DNA from: Pectobacterium peruviense
GTDB taxonomy: Bacteria; Pseudomonadota; Gammaproteobacteria; Enterobacterales; Enterobacteriaceae
Direction of reading: 5' to 3'
DNA: 64,000 bases
NCBI RefSeq assembly: GCF_002847345.1
Contig: NZ_LXFV01000012.1
Coordinates: forward strand, 1 to 64,000
The translations under genes and the position numbers were made by a program. Within the stretch, counting starts at the first letter, position 1. Every line of letters begins with the position of its first letter. Below, in pieces: positions 1-7,681 of the stretch. The notes under the pieces were generated by a model, which saw nothing but the letters and a program-made list of their open reading frames with translations, ran no database searches and was not told where the DNA came from.

Positions 1-125
1 GATACAACATCGAAATTAGTATAGGTATAAAGTCTATCCAATTGTCGATAATCTGATGTTAATGCGAAAACCGTAAGAACATCACCCAAAGTTTCATTTT
101 TAATAATTTCTTTCATATCAGCCAC
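1..125 (-). CDS. Unidentified protein, N-terminal 41 residues only (cut by window edge)
   Basis: A reading frame enters from the left edge on the minus strand. A strong Shine-Dalgarno (AGGAGGGG) lies about five bases before a GTG at 125-123; the in-frame ATG at 116 would be about 15 bases away, so GTG is preferred. The visible N-terminus reads MADMKEIIKNETLGDVLTVF and continues as a short, charged, soluble-looking sequence without signal peptide. I do not recognise the family. It is transcribed away from ttcA. Confidence 0.5.
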   Translation of the reverse strand, partial: MADMKEIIKNETLGDVLTVFALTSDYRQLDRLYTYTNFDVV

Positions 126-476
126 TTTTCCCCTCCTATTGGAAAACACAATGCCCCAGCACTGTTTTAGCGTGCCGTCATCAGGATTCGGTAAAGATCG
201 TAAATCCGGCCTTAACCATGATGTCATTTAAATAAACACCCTCATTTTCACGACCTAAGTATCAAACCGCAACAGACGTTACGCGACAACTTCCCTACAG
301 ACGAGCACAAAGCAGCAACGCCCTCACTCATATGGTAATTAGGAACACCACGGTAAAACGATCTGGTATTCGTCGCCGTAATCCGTACCATACACGCCAT
401 GATCGTGCAGACCGTGTTGGCTTCTGCGCTGAACCGTTTTCCATCCGCAATGCCTTTGCAACGAGCACAGAATAAA
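126..476. other. Intergenic region upstream of ttcA
   Basis: About 350 bases between the edge gene and ttcA. It holds the divergent promoters, which I cannot place with confidence. A 47-codon frame (332-475, + strand) ends one base before the ttcA ATG and is reported as a finding. No RNA gene or terminator was recognised. Confidence 0.5.
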
Positions 477-1412
477 ATGCAAGAAAATCAACAAACTAAC
501 CAGAAAGAACAATACAACCTCAACAAATTGCAAAAGCGCCTGCGTCGTAACGTCGGCGAAGCTATCGCTGATTTTAATATGATTGAAGAAGGCGACCGCA
601 TTATGGTGTGCCTGTCCGGCGGGAAAGATAGCTTCACCATGCTGGAAATTCTGCGCAATCTACAACAAAGTGCGCCAATTAACTTTTCTCTGGTCGCAGT
701 GAATCTGGATCAGAAGCAGCCAGGATTCCCGGAACATGTTCTGCCGCAATACCTTGATACCATCGGCGTGGAATACAAGATCGTCGAAGAAAATACCTAC
801 GGAATTGTGAAAGACAAGATCCCAGAAGGGAAAACGACCTGCTCGCTGTGCTCACGTCTGCGCCGCGGGATTTTATATCGTACCGCGACGGAACTCGGTG
901 CGACAAAAATCGCCCTTGGTCACCACCGCGACGATATTTTGCAAACGCTGTTCCTGAATATGTTCTACGGCGGCAAACTGAAAGGTATGCCACCGAAGCT
1001 GATGAGCGACGACGGCAAACATATCGTCATCCGCCCTCTTGCCTACTGCCGTGAAAAAGATATCGAACGCTTTGCTGAAGCTCGTCAATATCCGATTATT
1101 CCGTGTAACTTGTGCGGTTCGCAGCCCAATCTGCAACGTCAGGTGATTAAAGACATGCTGCGCGACTGGGATAAACGCCACCCTGGCCGTATTGAAACCA
1201 TGTTCAGCGCTATGCAGAACGTTGTTCCTTCTCATCTCGCCGATCACGCGCTGTTTGATTTCAAAAGCATTCGTCACGGTAGTGAAGTCGTGGATGGTGG
1301 CGATCTGGCTTTCGACCGCGAAGAACTACCGTTACAGCCTGCTGGCTGGCAACCGGAAGACGATGACGAAATACCGTCAATTACCCGTCTTGACGTGCTG
1401 GAAATAAAATAA
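477..1412 (+). CDS. ttcA: TtcA, tRNA 2-thiocytidine biosynthesis protein
   Basis: TtcA thiolates cytidine 32 of certain tRNAs in the cytoplasm, using an iron-sulfur cluster and ATP activation. The 311-residue product matches the E. coli length and is nearly identical through most of its body. The PP-loop ATP pyrophosphatase motif SGGKDS is at residues 47-52; the cluster-binding cysteines are the CSLC pair (about 122 and 125) and the cysteine in [10 protein letters not shown]. The frame is open upstream to 399, but the E. coli start (MQENQQ) corresponds to the ATG at 477, which is chosen although its Shine-Dalgarno is weak. A hairpin terminator follows. Confidence 0.97.
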   Translation: MQENQQTNQKEQYNLNKLQKRLRRNVGEAIADFNMIEEGDRIMVCLSGGKDSFTMLEILRNLQQSAPINFSLVAVNLDQKQPGFPEHVLPQYLDTIGVEYKIVEENTYGIVKDKIPEGKTTCSLCSRLRRGILYRTATELGATKIALGHHRDDILQTLFLNMFYGGKLKGMPPKLMSDDGKHIVIRPLAYCREKDIERFAEARQYPIIPCNLCGSQPNLQRQVIKDMLRDWDKRHPGRIETMFSAMQNVVPSHLADHALFDFKSIRHGSEVVDGGDLAFDREELPLQPAGWQPEDDDEIPSITRLDVLEIK

Positions 1413-1456
1413 GCGCGGCGTTATCGCCCAAAATGGCATTACCGTTAAGAATAGGG

Positions 1457-1507
1457 ACACGGTGGCAAGAAGCAGCAATTACTGTTTCACCACCGTGTTT
1501 TTTATTT
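1457..1507 (+). terminator. Rho-independent terminator of ttcA
   Basis: Inverted repeat ACACGGTGG (1457-1465) / CCACCGTGT (1490-1498) with a 24-base loop, followed by a T-rich tract (TTTTTTATTT). It lies 45 bases after the ttcA stop. Confidence 0.75.
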
Positions 1508-1532
1508 CCGTTTTCCACCGAATACCGTGCCG

Positions 1533-1709
1533 CTATCTATCTTGCGGTGGTTCGGTAATAGGTTCATGTTCTGGCCCTGTTGGTGATGGGTCAGGAATGG
1601 GCGGTGGATCGGGAAGCGGATAAGGTGACGGGTCGTTCGGTACAATAGGAATCGGTTCAACCGGAACCGTGTCGGCTTGCAGGTAATCCATCGCGCTTTG
1701 AATGCGCAT
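1533..1709 (-). CDS. Small proline-rich hypothetical protein (58 aa)
   Basis: An open frame of 58 codons starts at ATG 1709 behind an excellent Shine-Dalgarno (AGGAGGAAAAT-ATG) and ends at TAG 1533-1535. After a short amphipathic start (MRIQSAMDYLQ) about a third of the residues are proline, in a run of P-x-P and DP units (around residues 24-46), and the tail is acidic. There is no signal peptide or membrane segment. Codon choice (CCG, CTG, GAC) looks like real Pectobacterium coding sequence. The function is unknown; it could be a short adaptor peptide. It stands alone, convergent with ttcA. Confidence 0.6.
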   Translation of the reverse strand: MRIQSAMDYLQADTVPVEPIPIVPNDPSPYPLPDPPPIPDPSPTGPEHEPITEPPQDR

Positions 1710-1828
1710 ATTTTCCTCCTCGGTGTTGGATAATGTTAAGGCAAATCCAGCTACTGAAGCAGTACAGACATGCGTTACAGCTGGCCGAGCAGCACCAGCG
1801 CTTCCCTTTAAGCGTAGTAAGCTAATGA

Positions 1829-2005
1829 ATAAAATGCCAAAGGCATTTTACAACGTCGCCTGCGACGGCCCGAAGGGGAGTGGCGCGTTAGCCCACTATA
1901 ATAAAATGCCAAAGGCATTTTACAACGTCGCTTGCGACGGCCCGAAGGGTGTGGCGCGTTAGCCCACTATAATAAAATGCCAAAGGCATTTTACAACGCC
2001 GCTTG
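1829..2005. repeat. Tandem repeat, about 72 bp unit, 2.4 copies
   Basis: Units begin at about 1831, 1903 and 1974 (spacing 72 and 71). Each unit contains the palindrome AAAATGCC-AAA-GGCATTTT, then a second inverted repeat CGTCGC-(C/T)T-GCGACG, then GGCCCGAAGGG, TGGCGCGTTAGCCCACTATAAT. The third copy breaks off after the first palindrome. Copies differ by a few bases. The unit can form two hairpins in either strand and probably belongs to a dispersed small palindromic repeat family of this genus. Frames read through it are repeats of one peptide and are not genes. Confidence 0.85.
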
Positions 2006-2037
2006 GGGTGAATCAGGAAGGAGCAGGATCGAGGGAC

Positions 2038-2157
2038 AAAAAAAAGCCGACAAAACTGTCGGCATGGTGTGAATCAATTGTGCTATGCAGTAATTCAAAA
2101 AAGGAAGTAAGACAATATGGAGCGCAACGCCCATCGCTTGACGTTGCATTCACCTGC
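2038..2157 (-). ncRNA. fnrS: FnrS small RNA
   Basis: The minus strand reproduces the E. coli FnrS sRNA almost base for base: it begins GCAGGTGAATGCAACGTC, has the hairpin around GATGGGCGTTGCGC, continues with the single-stranded target-pairing core (CTCCATATTGTCTTACTTCC), and ends in a GC hairpin (GCCGACA-aaa-TGTCGGC, here with a different loop) plus eight T. FnrS is made under anaerobiosis through FNR and, with Hfq, represses mRNAs for aerobic-type enzymes such as sodB and gpmA. It sits next to zntB, as in E. coli. The start is placed by alignment with E. coli and by the upstream promoter. Confidence 0.95.
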
Positions 2158-2161
2158 GGGA

Positions 2162-2206
2162 ATGATAGTGCCGCACAACAAGGTAAAAAATGTTGATATT
2201 GCTCAA
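2162..2206 (-). promoter_or_regulatory. FNR-dependent promoter of fnrS
   Basis: An FNR box TTGAG-CAAT-ATCAA (2193-2206, one mismatch to TTGAT-N4-ATCAA) is centred about 42 bases before the predicted FnrS start, the class II activator position. A -10-like TATCAT lies at 2167-2162. Confidence 0.85.
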
Positions 2207-2274
2207 TTTACGCGTGGTTTTTTAGTTGTTCGCAACAGTTTGTGATTCTCTGCGCACCCAATCACTGCAAGCCC

Positions 2275-3258
2275 CTATAGCCATTTACTGCGTTTTAACC
2301 ACCATGCAACGCCGCCAACCAATATCACCAACATCAGGCAGAACGTGACAAAGCCAAACGGCGCATCGCCACCGGGAATCCCCCCCAAATTGACGCCAAA
2401 TAAACCGGTTAAGAACGTCGTCGGCAGAAAAACCATCGCCAAAAGCGACATCGTATAGGTACGGCGGTTCATGGCTTCGGTCATCAAGGCGGTAATTTCA
2501 TCCGATAGCACCGTGGTACGAGCAATGCTGGCATCCAAATCCTCCAGCCCACGCCCTAATCGATCGGCGATCTCCTGCATTCTGCGGCGGTCGTCATCCT
2601 GCATCCAGGGCAGCTTCTCGCCGGAAATACGCGAGAAGACATCGCGCTGTGGCGTCATATAGCGGCGTAACACGATAAGCTGTTTGCGAATCAGCGCGAG
2701 CTCGCCGCGTGGCGGAATCTTTTGTTCCAGCAAGTCGTCTTCCAAATCGATGATTTTCTCATGCAAATCATCAATAAACTCGCTGGTATGATCGGTCAAC
2801 GCTTCCGCGATGGAAACCAGCCAGTTTCCGCTGTCTGTCGGGCCATTGCCTTCCTTCAGGTCGGTAAGAATTTCGTCGATAGCCAGAATCTTACGGCGAC
2901 GGGTAGAGATAATCAGCTTGTCGGTAATGAACACCCGAACGGCCACCAGTTGATCTGGCCGCGCATTGGCATTCAGGTTAATGCTGCGCAGCGTGATCAG
3001 CGTACCTTCCCCCAAACGCGTGACTCTGGGGCGGACGCTTTCCCCCGCCAACGCATTACGTACGCTATCGGGTACCACTGTCGTTTTATTCAACCAGCGT
3101 GCGCTGGCTGGCAGTGTAGAATCCAAGTGTAGCCAGCAGGGTTTCTCGCTGTTGACAACCTCCTGCTCACCAATCGGGGTAATCCCCCCCTTTCCGTCCA
3201 ACTGATACGCATGAACCGCACCGCTGTGTTGCAACTCTTCTCCTGCTAAGGATTCCAC
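2275..3258 (-). CDS. zntB: ZntB, zinc transporter of the CorA/MIT family
   Basis: Inner-membrane Zn2+ transporter of the CorA metal-ion superfamily. The 327 residues equal the E. coli length. A large cytoplasmic N-terminal domain rich in charged helices is followed by two transmembrane segments near the C-terminus (about 268-287 and 301-322). Between them is the family signature at 288-290, here GVN as in E. coli ZntB rather than GMN of CorA, and the protein ends in a basic KRSKWL. The start is GTG (3258), seven bases after GGAGG. It is transcribed toward fnrS and has no operon partner. Confidence 0.96.
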   Translation of the reverse strand: MESLAGEELQHSGAVHAYQLDGKGGITPIGEQEVVNSEKPCWLHLDSTLPASARWLNKTTVVPDSVRNALAGESVRPRVTRLGEGTLITLRSINLNANARPDQLVAVRVFITDKLIISTRRRKILAIDEILTDLKEGNGPTDSGNWLVSIAEALTDHTSEFIDDLHEKIIDLEDDLLEQKIPPRGELALIRKQLIVLRRYMTPQRDVFSRISGEKLPWMQDDDRRRMQEIADRLGRGLEDLDASIARTTVLSDEITALMTEAMNRRTYTMSLLAMVFLPTTFLTGLFGVNLGGIPGGDAPFGFVTFCLMLVILVGGVAWWLKRSKWL

Positions 3259-3409
3259 GTCTTGCCTCCAACGGTTTTTGCTATCAGTTCTTTACCTATT
3301 ATTCATTCTTTTACTATACGTTTTTTACTACCCGCTCTGCGTTCTAGCAGCCGGAAGGACCATCATGGCCGCTCCGGCTTTATTGCTACATTATTCAATG
3401 TATTCGTAC

Positions 3410-5026
3410 TTAATGCTTTTCGATGTAGAGCGTGTGGCTGTATGCCACATCTTCAGGGTTAGTAATCGGATAACCCTTCACCCACGGCTTAATCAAGCGC
3501 CCGTTGGTATATTGATAGATCGGCGCAATCGGCGCTTCATCCATCAATATCTGCTCTGCCCGGTTGTAGTCTATATTCAGCGCCTGCGGGTTAGTCTGGT
3601 TACCGGCTTCATCCAGCACACGATCGTAATTCGCACTTTTAAAGCGTGCGATATTCCCGCTGTGGTGTGATGTCATCAGAGAAAGGAACGTCGAGGGTTC
3701 GTTATAGTCACCGACCCAGGACGCACGCACGACGTCAAAATTACCGCTATTGCGGCTGTCGATGTAGGTTTGCCACTCTTGATTGGATAAGCGTACATCT
3801 ACTCCCAGCGTTTTCTTCCACATGGAAGCTACGGCAATCGCGATCTTCTGGTGGCTTTCCGAGGTGTTGTACAACAGCGAGAGTTTCAACGGATTATTTG
3901 GGCCATAACCTGCGGCCGCCATCAGCGCTTTGGCCTGCGCATCCAACTCATCTTGAGAGTATTGCTGCAACAGGCTTTCCGTCGGTTTGAAGCCTGCGGT
4001 GACATCAGGCGTAAAGTGCCAAGCCGGTTTTTCCCCTGTGCCCAGCACTTTTTCGGCAATCACTTTACGGTCGATGGCATAAGACAGTGCTTTTCGTACC
4101 CGCACATCACTGGTGGGCGCACGTTGCGTGTTAAACGCGTAGTAATAGGTGCCAAGCTGATCCGGCGTATAAACCTGACCGGGTAAATCTTTCAGCAGCT
4201 TCTGATACAGATTTTTAGGGAATGACTCGGTGATATCAATATCCCCGGAAAGATAGCGTTTAGTCGCGTTCGATTCCTGATTGATCGGAACAAATGTCAC
4301 CTTTGTCAGGCGCGTATTGGCGTTATCCCAATAATATTGATTCTGCGTAAGTACCAGTTTCTCATTAACAACGCGATGATCCAGCTTAAATGCACCATTT
4401 CCGACCAGATTTCCCGGCTTCGTCCAGTCGTTCCCGAATTTTTCTACCGTGGCTTGATGGACTGGAAACAGGCTGAAATTTGCCGTCAGGCTGACAAAAT
4501 AAGGTACTGGCTTGCTGAGTTGTACTTTCAGCGTGTGATCATTAACGGCCGTCACGCCAAGTTGATCGGCGGGCATCTTGCCCGCAAGAATCTGTTCGGC
4601 ATTCTGAATCCCCGCGAGCCGAGCAAACCAGGCGAATGACGAGCTGTTTTCAGGGGTGACCAAGCGACGCCAACTGTAGACAAAATCGTTTGCCGTAACG
4701 GGTTCACCATTAGACCAGCGGGCATTATCACGCAGGGTAAAGATAAACGTACGGTTATCGGTCGTCTGCCAGCGCAGCGCTACGCCTGGGATGATATTTC
4801 CTTTGGCATCCTGATTAACTAGCCCTTCAAACAGATCGCGCGCCACCTGTGCTTCCGGCAGCCCCACCGCTTTTATCGGATCGAGAGAAGCGGGTTCATC
4901 TTTAATGTGGCGGACGATTTCCTGTTTTTCAGCCAGAACCGTTCCCGCCGGAACCTGCGCCGCGACAGCGTTGCCTGTCATGGCCGCCATCAACGCGGCA
5001 TAAAATGCAGAATATCCATAGTGCAT
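3410..5026 (-). CDS. mppA: MppA, periplasmic murein tripeptide-binding protein
   Basis: Periplasmic solute-binding protein of the OppA family (SBP family 5) that captures L-Ala-D-Glu-meso-Dap from wall turnover and passes it to the Opp permease for recycling. The 538 residues follow E. coli MppA closely through the whole length (for example VLAEKQEIVRHIKDEPASLD near the start and YQYTNGRLIKPW near the end). An N-terminal signal peptide of about 22 residues ends near AVAA. It is divergent from mpaA, whose product cleaves the same murein peptide, so the pair handles tripeptide uptake and breakdown. Confidence 0.93.
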   Translation of the reverse strand: MHYGYSAFYAALMAAMTGNAVAAQVPAGTVLAEKQEIVRHIKDEPASLDPIKAVGLPEAQVARDLFEGLVNQDAKGNIIPGVALRWQTTDNRTFIFTLRDNARWSNGEPVTANDFVYSWRRLVTPENSSSFAWFARLAGIQNAEQILAGKMPADQLGVTAVNDHTLKVQLSKPVPYFVSLTANFSLFPVHQATVEKFGNDWTKPGNLVGNGAFKLDHRVVNEKLVLTQNQYYWDNANTRLTKVTFVPINQESNATKRYLSGDIDITESFPKNLYQKLLKDLPGQVYTPDQLGTYYYAFNTQRAPTSDVRVRKALSYAIDRKVIAEKVLGTGEKPAWHFTPDVTAGFKPTESLLQQYSQDELDAQAKALMAAAGYGPNNPLKLSLLYNTSESHQKIAIAVASMWKKTLGVDVRLSNQEWQTYIDSRNSGNFDVVRASWVGDYNEPSTFLSLMTSHHSGNIARFKSANYDRVLDEAGNQTNPQALNIDYNRAEQILMDEAPIAPIYQYTNGRLIKPWVKGYPITNPEDVAYSHTLYIEKH

Positions 5027-5191
5027 GATGAGTTGACCTGAAAGCGTAATGAATTGATTGAAGAATATAATAGTCAGAAATCATCGCTATCATCCAGCGA
5101 TACGCCTGCAATTTGTCAATCCACATCACCGTTTGCGTCTCTGGGGCGATTTTTTTATGATGAAACGCATAGGTAACCACTGGGCGATATC

Positions 5192-5911
5192 ATGGAAAAT
5201 ACAATCATTCCTCTTCAGGCACGTCAGCAACGAGGTAATTTGCCATCGCTGGGCGAACCTTATGGGAAATCGCTACTGGGCGCACCGCTACTCTATTTTC
5301 CCGCTGAATTAGCGCCTTCAGAAAGCGGGCTGATTATTGCCGGGATGCACGGTGATGAAACCGCGGCGGTTGTGGCGTTATCTTGCGCGCTTCGTACTCT
5401 ATTTTCAGGACAGCGCCGCCATCACGTTATTCTTGCGGTCAATCCCGATGGCTGCCAGCTGGGCCTGCGTGCCAATGCTAACGGTGTCGATCTCAATCGC
5501 AATTTTCCAGCCAGTAACTGGCAACCGGGAAATACGGTATATCGTTGGAATAGCGCGGCAGATGAACGTGATGTCGAGCTATCGACCGGTGAAACCGCAG
5601 GTTCAGAGCCGGAAACGAAAGCCCTTTGCACACTGATTGAGAAACTTAATCCTCGCTGGGTTGTCTCTTTTCATGAGCCGCTCGCGTGTATTGAAGATCC
5701 ACACGATTCCGAACTGGGTCGATGGTTAGCGCAACAGTGCGAGCTACCATTAGTGTCCAGCATCGGTTACGACACACCGGGCTCTTTCGGAAGCTGGTGC
5801 GCCGATCGTTCACTCCATTGCATTACCGCTGAGCTTCCGCCAATCTCGGCAGATGCGGCCAGCGAATGCTACCTCAACGCGATGGTTGCGTTGCTAAGCC
5901 AGCAATTTTAA
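5192..5911 (+). CDS. mpaA: MpaA, murein tripeptide amidase (zinc carboxypeptidase)
   Basis: Cytoplasmic zinc amidase (M14 family) that splits L-Ala-gamma-D-Glu-meso-Dap to free meso-diaminopimelate. In the 239 residues the zinc site H-x-x-E is seen at 53-56 (GMHGDE), the family motif NRNFPA follows, and HEPLACIEDP carries the third zinc ligand. The sequence GSFGSWCADR-LHCITAELPP corresponds to E. coli MpaA. It is divergent from mppA. In E. coli K-12 ycjG lies between mpaA and tpx; here they are adjacent and both on the plus strand. Confidence 0.94.
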   Translation: MENTIIPLQARQQRGNLPSLGEPYGKSLLGAPLLYFPAELAPSESGLIIAGMHGDETAAVVALSCALRTLFSGQRRHHVILAVNPDGCQLGLRANANGVDLNRNFPASNWQPGNTVYRWNSAADERDVELSTGETAGSEPETKALCTLIEKLNPRWVVSFHEPLACIEDPHDSELGRWLAQQCELPLVSSIGYDTPGSFGSWCADRSLHCITAELPPISADAASECYLNAMVALLSQQF

Positions 5912-5990
5912 TCGTAATTTTTATACCAATGTTGCTAATGTTGCCCTAAACTGAGCAGCGTGTTAATCACCTGTAATTAAGGACGCAAAC

Positions 5991-6494
5991 ATGTCACAGA
6001 ACGTACATTTTCAAGGCAATCCTGTGCCAGTAGCTGGGTCATTCCCGGCCAAAGGAAGCAAAGCGCCAGCATTCACTCTGGTAGCTAAAGACCTGTCAGA
6101 TGCTTCACTCAGCAACTATGCTGGCAAGCGCAAAATCCTGAACATTTTCCCAAGCATCGATACCGGTGTTTGTGCCGCGTCCGTGCGTAAATTTAACCAG
6201 TTGGGTTCTGAACTGGATAACACCGTTGTGCTGTGTATCTCTTCCGACCTGCCGTTTGCACAGTCCCGTTTTTGCGGCGCAGAAGGCCTGAACAACGTGG
6301 TTGTACTGTCTACTCTGCGTGGCGGTGAGTTCAAAGAAAGCTACGGCGTTGCTATTGCTGATGGTGCATTGAAGGGTCTGACCGCTCGTGCTGTCGTCGT
6401 GCTGGATGAAAACGACAACGTGCTGCATAGCGAACTGGTGAATGAAATCACCACTGAACCTGACTATGACGCCGCATTGGCTGTTTTGAAATAA
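5991..6494 (+). CDS. tpx: Tpx, lipid/thiol peroxidase
   Basis: Atypical 2-Cys peroxiredoxin that reduces alkyl and hydrogen peroxides with thioredoxin. The 167 residues match E. coli Tpx. The peroxidatic cysteine is C61 (in [14 protein letters not shown]) and the resolving cysteine C95 (in [10 protein letters not shown]). The start ATG at 5991 follows AAGGACGCAAAC. Its terminator (6532 onwards) is one of two identical copies in the window, see the direct-repeat entry. Confidence 0.97.
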   Translation: MSQNVHFQGNPVPVAGSFPAKGSKAPAFTLVAKDLSDASLSNYAGKRKILNIFPSIDTGVCAASVRKFNQLGSELDNTVVLCISSDLPFAQSRFCGAEGLNNVVVLSTLRGGEFKESYGVAIADGALKGLTARAVVVLDENDNVLHSELVNEITTEPDYDAALAVLK

Positions 6495-6531
6495 GCCATA
6501 CCGTCAGTTATTCATACTGATGATAGTGAAG

Positions 6532-6563
6532 AAACGGCTGCGCAAGCAGCCGTTTTGTTATTT
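6532..6563. repeat. tpx terminator; left copy of a 32-bp perfect direct repeat
   Basis: The hairpin AAACGGCTGC-gcaa-GCAGCCGTTT followed by TGTTATTT is a bidirectional terminator 37 bases after tpx. The same 32 bases recur at 9822-9853 next to the tyrR stop, bracketing the inserted RTX gene pair. Confidence 0.9.
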
Positions 6564-6871
6564 TACTTTTTATTCATCAAAGCTTTATTCCACAAATAAA
6601 CATGGGTTATTCCATGTGTTAATTTCTAGCAGATCATGAACTTTTCTTAATACTTTTCTTATCGTTCTTATGATATGAATAGATTCGTTGATATTACTCT
6701 GCATAAAATACATGTTGCACTTCCTGTAATATCCATCGAGCCGTTACTTTATAAAAACAAAGGATAAGGATTTCCCTCATATACCCATCATACATCAAGA
6801 TGCATGCGTGTTGGCTGTAGCTATAACTATTTAGGGTATAGCGGTAGCTTTATTCAAAGGAGTGATTGCTG
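6564..6871. other. AT-rich intergenic region before the RTX gene pair
   Basis: About 310 bases, clearly more AT-rich than the flanking core genes. Its last part holds a shortened copy of the dispersed mosaic repeat (6779-6841). It probably contains the promoter of the inserted gene pair, but I could not pick a convincing -35/-10. Confidence 0.5.
6779..6841. repeat. Dispersed mosaic repeat, copy A (short, internal part deleted)
   Basis: Begins ATACCCATCATACATCAAG, continues ATGCATGCGTGTTGGCTG and ends TATTTAGGGTATA. These are the two ends of the longer copies at 43011-43212, 49027-49223 and 52790-53062, with the centre missing. Same orientation as copy D. Confidence 0.6.
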
Positions 6872-7651
6872 TTGAAAAAATTATTAATTCCCCTTCAAGT
6901 AGCCGTTTTATTTTCTGGCCTCGCTTTTAGCCAAAACAGCGAGGCGGCATTCACGTTTGATCCACAAAAATGCCACGATCCGGATCCAGAGGGCAAAGCT
7001 TATGTTGCCTTACGTGATACGGTATTCCATATTTCTATCGATCAGCTCAGTATCCTGCACGATCCTGTTTTACGCGATGGCGAAACTCTGCTACTCCCGC
7101 CCGATCCTAGCGAGCCTCTTGGCTGTAAAGGCAATCCGCTAAGCCAGCAAAGTTTATTGTTCAGCCGCAATTTCAACGGAAAGTTGGGCGATCGTCCTGA
7201 CTGGCCAAAAGTCTGGCCGTTACGGAAACTTCAGCTATTCAGTTCAACGCCGAGTCATTGGGGGCTCCATCTAGACGAGCGCCATGACAAGATGTGTGAA
7301 AATCGCTTAAAACAGACAGGTCTGATTCCCAACATGACGGCCTGTTTATTTGAGAAGAATCCTGAACGCCCGGATCGATATGACGTGGAGGAGGCAGGAA
7401 GCTGGCTGATTGATCCTGAGGTATATTCTGCTCCGTTTAATAAGAGACTCGCTATTTTTTGTATGTTTGCCATTTCTGGAGGAACCGACTGCGAAGTCGG
7501 TTATAAAATTTCCCCTACGGTGAACCTTAGCTATGAGTTTAAACCAACAGAATTACCGCTTACTCAGGTTATTAACTTTGATAAACATCTGAGAGCCGAA
7601 TTAGAACAGGCGATGGTTAAAGATTATCCCTGGAAGAAGAGCGCCCCCTAA
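6872..7651 (+). CDS. Exported protein of unknown function, partner of the RTX-repeat protein
   Basis: A 259-residue protein with a clear signal peptide: basic MKK start, hydrophobic LLIPLQVAVLFSGLAF, and cleavage expected near NSEAA. The mature part has several cysteines (about seven), which suggests disulfides and a periplasmic or extracellular location. No known domain was recognised. The start is taken as TTG 6872, nine bases after AAGGAG; the frame also offers TTG 6866, which is too close to it. The gene is 30 bases before the RTX gene, on the same strand, so the two are probably co-transcribed. It may be a chaperone, a cofactor or an immunity protein for the RTX product; this is inference from position only. 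Confidence 0.65.
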   Translation: MKKLLIPLQVAVLFSGLAFSQNSEAAFTFDPQKCHDPDPEGKAYVALRDTVFHISIDQLSILHDPVLRDGETLLLPPDPSEPLGCKGNPLSQQSLLFSRNFNGKLGDRPDWPKVWPLRKLQLFSSTPSHWGLHLDERHDKMCENRLKQTGLIPNMTACLFEKNPERPDRYDVEEAGSWLIDPEVYSAPFNKRLAIFCMFAISGGTDCEVGYKISPTVNLSYEFKPTELPLTQVINFDKHLRAELEQAMVKDYPWKKSAP

Positions 7652-7681
7652 TTTAATCTTATATTACATGGAGATAGATAT

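Noticed and set aside
1733-1825. 30-codon frame (MLRQIQLLKQYRHALQ...)
   Set aside because: Looks helix-forming but has no Shine-Dalgarno and no recognised relative; could be a gene remnant.
1702-1962. 86-codon frame over the tandem repeat
   Set aside because: Its second half only repeats the translated 72-bp unit, and the other strand has a better-supported small gene.
1829-2005. CRISPR array
   Set aside because: Repeats are contiguous 72-bp units without unique spacers, and no cas genes are present.
2008-2196. 62-codon frame on the plus strand
   Set aside because: It is antisense to FnrS and its promoter, which explain the conservation.
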